Origin: Hahella sp.
GTDB taxonomy: Bacteria > Pseudomonadota > Gammaproteobacteria > Pseudomonadales > Oleiphilaceae
DNA: 64,000 nucleotides
Assembly: GCA_028280065.1 (NCBI GenBank)
Contig: JANQMN010000057.1
Coordinates: forward strand, 1 to 64,000
Reading direction: 5' to 3'
The notes beneath the pieces were generated by a model, which saw nothing but the letters and a program-made list of their open reading frames with translations, did no database searches and was not told the DNA's origin. This document shows, one piece after another, positions 60,617 to 64,000 of the stretch (position 1 is the first letter of the stretch; each line of letters begins with the position of its first letter). The position numbers were made by a program, and so were the translations under genes.

Positions 60617-60942
60617 TAGATTTTGCCCGTATGCCTTATTCGAAAGAAGCGTGTCGCCTAAGCTCGCCCGTGAGCCTTAAATTCTGCTTTGTGGATTCCT
60701 GCCGGGGCAGGCACTTATACTCATTAGGGGTATACTAGCAGGCAAGTATGGATTAGGCGCTCCTCGTCACCCGCACTTAATCGGTATGACCTTGAGGTAG
60801 TAGTCGGGTGTCGCGAATGCCGGATTGACAGGGGGGAGAAGGAGACGCTGCCGGCAGGCCTTTGACTGCCTTTACAGCCGGTAGAGAGCACTGCTTAAAT
60901 AACGACTATATGCAAAGGAAAAATACCGCTGGGTAAACTGTC
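60617..60942. other. Divergent gap between glycosidase and FHA genes
   Basis: No gene is evident. The middle holds GC-rich sequence and the right part before the FHA gene has no clear ribosome site other than AAAGGAAAAA. Promoters for both genes must be here. Confidence 0.35.
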
Positions 60943-61779
60943 ATGACGTTACCTCTCAAACTAAGAAACCTTTCAAGTAAGGAGGAGGTTAGTATTAATC
61001 GTCCGTCCTTGTTAATTGGCCGCAGCGAGTCCTGTCAGGTCCGCATCACGGCGGGACACCCTTCCCGTGAACACGCCAGACTGGTCCAGAAACGCGAAGG
61101 TCTGTTTGTGCAGGATTTGCATTCCACCAATGGCACATTTGTCAATAACAGACGGATTGAGGAATCGACCCAGGTAAAGGTGGGCGATGTGCTGACGTTC
61201 GGCGAGGAATCTTTCGTCCTGGTGAGTGAAGATCAGTCAGAGATGACCATTATCGCCGGCAGGATGACGCCAAAGACCAATGATGACGCCTGTATTCTCA
61301 TCGCCGATGATGACGACGACTTGGAAAGTACCCAAATTCGCGAATCTTTTCCATTGCCGCAAAGTTGGGCGCTGGGCAAACAGGATGCGATGTTCGCCGG
61401 AGGCCGGTCGCAGAAGGAAGCGTTGCGAATAATTCGTCAGGTCGCCTCAGAACAACAAAGAAGTTTTAATGCTGCATTGGTGATGTATCCGGACCAGCAT
61501 CCGCCTATCGTTTTGGGGATGGCCCACGACAATCTCAATGAGGCAAGTTGGACTATCGGGCGTAGCGCAAATAACGATCTTCCCATCGATGATCCTTGCA
61601 TCTCGGAACATCATGCGACTCTGCGCTATAAAAACAATCAGTGGATATTGGAGGATAATGATTCCACCAACGGTATCCGCGTTGACACCCGGTTACGGAA
61701 ATCTATTCAGTTGACTGATGGACTGGAGCTTTCCATCGGCCGGGTAGAGGGAATATTCAAGCTGGTGCGGACCCTATGA
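60943..61779 (+). CDS. Double FHA-domain protein
   Basis: The 278-residue cytoplasmic protein has two FHA domains that bind phosphothreonine. The first shows LIGRSESCQVRI, SREHARLV and STNGTFVNN; the second shows TIGRSANNDLPIDDPCIS, EHHATLRY and STNGIRVD. A linker with the acid stretch DDACILIADDDDDLES lies between. The C-terminus ends RVEGIFKLVRTL. It is likely to read phosphorylated partners of a Ser/Thr kinase; the membrane kinase at 53834-56845 is the nearest candidate. The stop lies one base before the convergent neighbour's stop. Confidence 0.9.
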   Translation: MTLPLKLRNLSSKEEVSINRPSLLIGRSESCQVRITAGHPSREHARLVQKREGLFVQDLHSTNGTFVNNRRIEESTQVKVGDVLTFGEESFVLVSEDQSEMTIIAGRMTPKTNDDACILIADDDDDLESTQIRESFPLPQSWALGKQDAMFAGGRSQKEALRIIRQVASEQQRSFNAALVMYPDQHPPIVLGMAHDNLNEASWTIGRSANNDLPIDDPCISEHHATLRYKNNQWILEDNDSTNGIRVDTRLRKSIQLTDGLELSIGRVEGIFKLVRTL

Positions 61780-61780
61780 T

Positions 61781-62503
61781 TCAGCGGAACTTAAGAGCGA
61801 CAAGCAAGACTGACTTGATAATGACAAAGAAAGCCAAAAAGAAAACCACGGAATAGAAGGTCAAAGGGTATTCATTTCGGGCATTGAGAATCTTATACAT
61901 CAATTTGTATAAGGTAGGCACCTGTTCAGAACCATAGTGATCGAATTGCTGACTTTGATAGCCATGATCAAAGGTATGTCTGGTGCGTTGATCGGTCCCG
62001 GCATGGGAAGGCGCGGCACTCAACATTTCCCGAACACTATCAATGCCAACTGCTGCTTCAGCCTTTTCCTTGCCGCCTTTCACCTTTTTCCTGAGTTCAT
62101 CCCATTCTGCACGCATGGCTTCGGATGCTTCAGCTTCCTCAAAATTAAAAAAGTCTTCAGCGTCCTTATTCTGGCGCCGGTCGCTTTGGGGGCGCTCGGT
62201 AGACTGTTGATCTTGATTTTCATCGAAGAGTCCGGCCGGTGAGTTCAATGCGGAAAATGAATCGTCAGAAAGCAGATTGTCAGAGTCTGTGGATAAATCT
62301 CCTATGTCGTCAAACTCAAGCGATTCCAATTCGGTTAGTTCCTGATCGAACTCGTTACCGAGCAAACTTCTGGACTCAGGTTGTGGTGACAGGGATAAAC
62401 CGGCGCTGCTATCCGCTTTTATTTCCAAAGCTTGCACTGTGCTCGCGCAGAACGCTAACAGGCTCAAGAGAATTAGTTTTCTTAGAAACAGTTTGTTGGT
62501 CAT
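61781..62503 (-). CDS. Hypothetical exported protein with C-terminal membrane anchor
   Basis: A 240-residue protein with a signal peptide (MTNKLFLRKLILLSLLAFCA, cleavage probable before LEIK) and a C-terminal helix, LTFYSVVFFLAFFVIIKSVLL, before a basic KFR end. The middle is acidic and Ser/Asp/Gln-rich (ELTELESLEFDDIGDLSTDS). This makes it a periplasmic protein held at both ends or by the C-terminus. I do not know the family. It converges on the FHA gene with a 1-base gap. Confidence 0.65.
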   Translation of the reverse strand: MTNKLFLRKLILLSLLAFCASTVQALEIKADSSAGLSLSPQPESRSLLGNEFDQELTELESLEFDDIGDLSTDSDNLLSDDSFSALNSPAGLFDENQDQQSTERPQSDRRQNKDAEDFFNFEEAEASEAMRAEWDELRKKVKGGKEKAEAAVGIDSVREMLSAAPSHAGTDQRTRHTFDHGYQSQQFDHYGSEQVPTLYKLMYKILNARNEYPLTFYSVVFFLAFFVIIKSVLLVALKFR

Positions 62504-62513
62504 TAAACAGTTA

Positions 62514-62827
62514 GCTCGTTCCTACAGTGGTAGCGTTTCTATCGAGTCAATATAGCTCGAATTCTTTCAGGATGAGGATCATTTTCCCAAAAATTTCTAA
62601 TGCATGAACTATGCGTAATAATAAAGACTTTATAAAATTCAATAAATTAATATTTCACCTATACTTAGTTTGTAAAAATAATCGACAATTCAATCTGGAG
62701 TTTACTCTGCTGGTATCCCGTTAGCGGCCGCCCAAAAGCTGGTTAGGCGCATACTAACGTGGTAATAGCCCAGCAGCTGTGATATACCAACGTCTGAAAT
62801 GAAAACTAAATTGCCATTGATACATCT
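62514..62827. other. Gap between exported-protein gene and GNAT gene
   Basis: The left two thirds is AT-rich with no gene; TATACT near 62656 is a possible -10 hexamer. I see no RNA gene or repeat here. Confidence 0.35.
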
Positions 62828-63307
62828 ATGGAAACGACAAACACGACACCGGTAAAGATACGGCAGGCAAATGCAGCGGATGCCCATGCAGTGGCGCAGC
62901 TCGCGACCCAACTCTATACGGAGTTGGAGCTGGAAAGCTATGAAGGCGGTGATGTAGCGAAAATTCAACCGATCGCCGGTGATTTGCTTAGTCTGGAGAA
63001 AATCGTCTGCTTCCTGGCGGAAGATGAAGATCGCGCGGTTGGCTTGATAACCTTACATCCCTGTGCAGCGGTATATGCGGGTGGGGAGTTTGGCGAAATA
63101 TCAGAGCTTTATGTTACCGCGGATTACCGCAGCATGCGCATCGGCCAGCGGCTGCTAAACGCGGCGAGAGCCTATGCCGAAAAAAATGGTTGGAAGCGTT
63201 TGGAGCTTGGCGCACCGGCCGGTTCCCGCTGGGACAATACGTTTAGCTTTTACCAGGACTATGGCTTTGTCGCTATCGGTCCGCGATTGCGCTTACTGAT
63301 CCCCTAG
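62828..63307 (+). CDS. GNAT-family N-acetyltransferase
   Basis: A 159-residue acetyltransferase. The beta4-alpha3 region EISELYVTADYRSMRIGQRLLNAA contains the acetyl-CoA loop R-x-x-x-I/G-Q (RSMRIGQRL). The start of the fold is KIRQANAADAHAVAQLATQLY. The C-terminal YQDYGFVAIGPRLRLLIP fits the family. The substrate cannot be told from sequence. Confidence 0.9.
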   Translation: METTNTTPVKIRQANAADAHAVAQLATQLYTELELESYEGGDVAKIQPIAGDLLSLEKIVCFLAEDEDRAVGLITLHPCAAVYAGGEFGEISELYVTADYRSMRIGQRLLNAARAYAEKNGWKRLELGAPAGSRWDNTFSFYQDYGFVAIGPRLRLLIP

Positions 63308-63315
63308 CGCACCTT

Positions 63316-63342
63316 CGGCTGACGTGGAGTTCACGTCAGCCG
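63316..63342. terminator. Strong hairpin between convergent GNAT and fbp genes
   Basis: CGGCTGACGTG and CACGTCAGCCG are perfect 11-bp arms with a GAGTT loop. The gene ends on both sides suggest a bidirectional terminator, with a short ACGTTTAT tail. Confidence 0.65.
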
Positions 63343-63350
63343 ACGTTTAT

Positions 63351-64000
63351 CTACTTCGGAAATTCTCTGAGAAACGCCTCGACTTTTTCCACCATGTTCT
63401 TTGAACCGACAAAGAATGGCGCACGTTGATGCAGCTCGGTTGGGTTAATGTCCATTATTCGTTTATTGTCACCTGCCACGGCTTTGCCCCCGGCTTGTTC
63501 GGCCAGAAATGCCATTGGGTTGCATTCGTACAGCAACCTCAGTTTACCGTTAGGGTAACGGCTTGAAGTGGGATACAGATAAATGCCGCCCTTGATCAGG
63601 TTGCGATGAAAATCCGAAACCAATGAACCTATATAACGCGAGGTATAGGGCCGCCTTGTCGCATCGTCTTCGACCTGACAGTATTTGATGTACTTTTTCA
63701 CTCCGGTGGGAAAGTGAACATAGTTTCCTTCGTTAATGGAATAGATAATACCGTCTTCCGGGAGCTGCATGCTTTCGTGGGATAGGCAGAACACACCCAG
63801 GGTCGGGTCGTAGGTAAAACCGTTGACACCGTTGCCGGTGGTATAGACCATCATGGTCGAAGAACCATATACGATGTAGCCGGCGGCGACCTGTTTGTTA
63901 CCCGGCTGCAGGAAATCTTCTTCGGTTACCGGAGTACCGGCCGGCGATATCCGTTTGTAGATGGAAAAGATGGTGCCGACCGAAACATTTACATCGATAT
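63351..64000 (-). CDS. fbp: Class I fructose-1,6-bisphosphatase, 3' part (continues past the window)
   Basis: This is the C-terminal part, about 216 residues, of the gluconeogenic and Calvin-cycle phosphatase. The frame stays open to base 64000, so the gene's start lies outside. [57 protein letters not shown] and [19 protein letters not shown] are all characteristic; the last includes the substrate/metal region. The C-terminal [10 protein letters not shown] is typical. Confidence 0.96.
   Translation of the reverse strand, partial: IDVNVSVGTIFSIYKRISPAGTPVTEEDFLQPGNKQVAAGYIVYGSSTMMVYTTGNGVNGFTYDPTLGVFCLSHESMQLPEDGIIYSINEGNYVHFPTGVKKYIKYCQVEDDATRRPYTSRYIGSLVSDFHRNLIKGGIYLYPTSSRYPNGKLRLLYECNPMAFLAEQAGGKAVAGDNKRIMDINPTELHQRAPFFVGSKNMVEKVEAFLREFPK

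Overview
This is a chromosomal segment of a gammaproteobacterium around its replication origin. The gene order is the gammaproteobacterial core set: gyrB-recF-dnaN-dnaA (minus strand), then rpmH-rnpA-yidD-yidC-mnmE, mnmG-rsmG-parA-parB, the full atpIBEFHAGDC operon and glmU-glmS. I cannot fix the genus. DnaA-box clusters lie both in the dnaA-rpmH gap and upstream of mnmG, and two parS palindromes lie inside recF, so origin and partition site are within about 12 kb of each other.

Layout. 1-2034: end of an IS21-family element (istA and a six-fold repeat) that cut into a small ORF. 2406-5560: an AT-rich three-gene minus-strand cassette of DNA methyltransferase, DUF262 protein and HEPN putative RNase, which looks like a compact modification-guided defence system. 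5759-13476: replication and repair genes, with an AarF/UbiB-type kinase gene inserted between dnaN and recF. 13.5-24.3 kb: origin region, RNA modification genes, a peroxiredoxin-glutaredoxin gene and parAB. 24.3-31.8 kb: ATP synthase operon with a clear promoter and terminator. 31.8-34.7 kb: glmU and a glmS that has lost about 360 bp of its glutaminase domain and is frameshifted.

34684-53833 is the main finding: a complete 19.15-kb Tn7-like element at the classical attTn7 position, 25 bp after the glmS stop. Its ends are near-perfect TGTCGG... inverted repeats with multiple TnsB-like binding sites, flanked by the 5-bp target duplication CTAAA. The far end abuts the stop codon of the convergent kinase gene. 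I see no tnsABCDE genes; decayed transposase and hsdM fragments lie inside the glmS-proximal end. The cargo is a single-strand DNA phosphorothioation defence system: sspA (divergent), sspB-sspC-sspD, and an opposing operon sspF-sspG-sspH that continues into two extra genes, a DUF262 protein with an HNH-like but apparently eroded zinc tail and a small Ser/Thr kinase overlapping it. The kinase/DUF262 pair attached to sspFGH is the part I do not recognise as a described arrangement.

53834-64000: chromosomal genes: a 1003-residue membrane Ser/Thr kinase, lpdA, a GH13 glycosidase, a double-FHA protein (a plausible reader of kinase phosphorylation), a signal-peptide/membrane-anchored hypothetical, a GNAT acetyltransferase, and the 3' part of fbp running off the window end.
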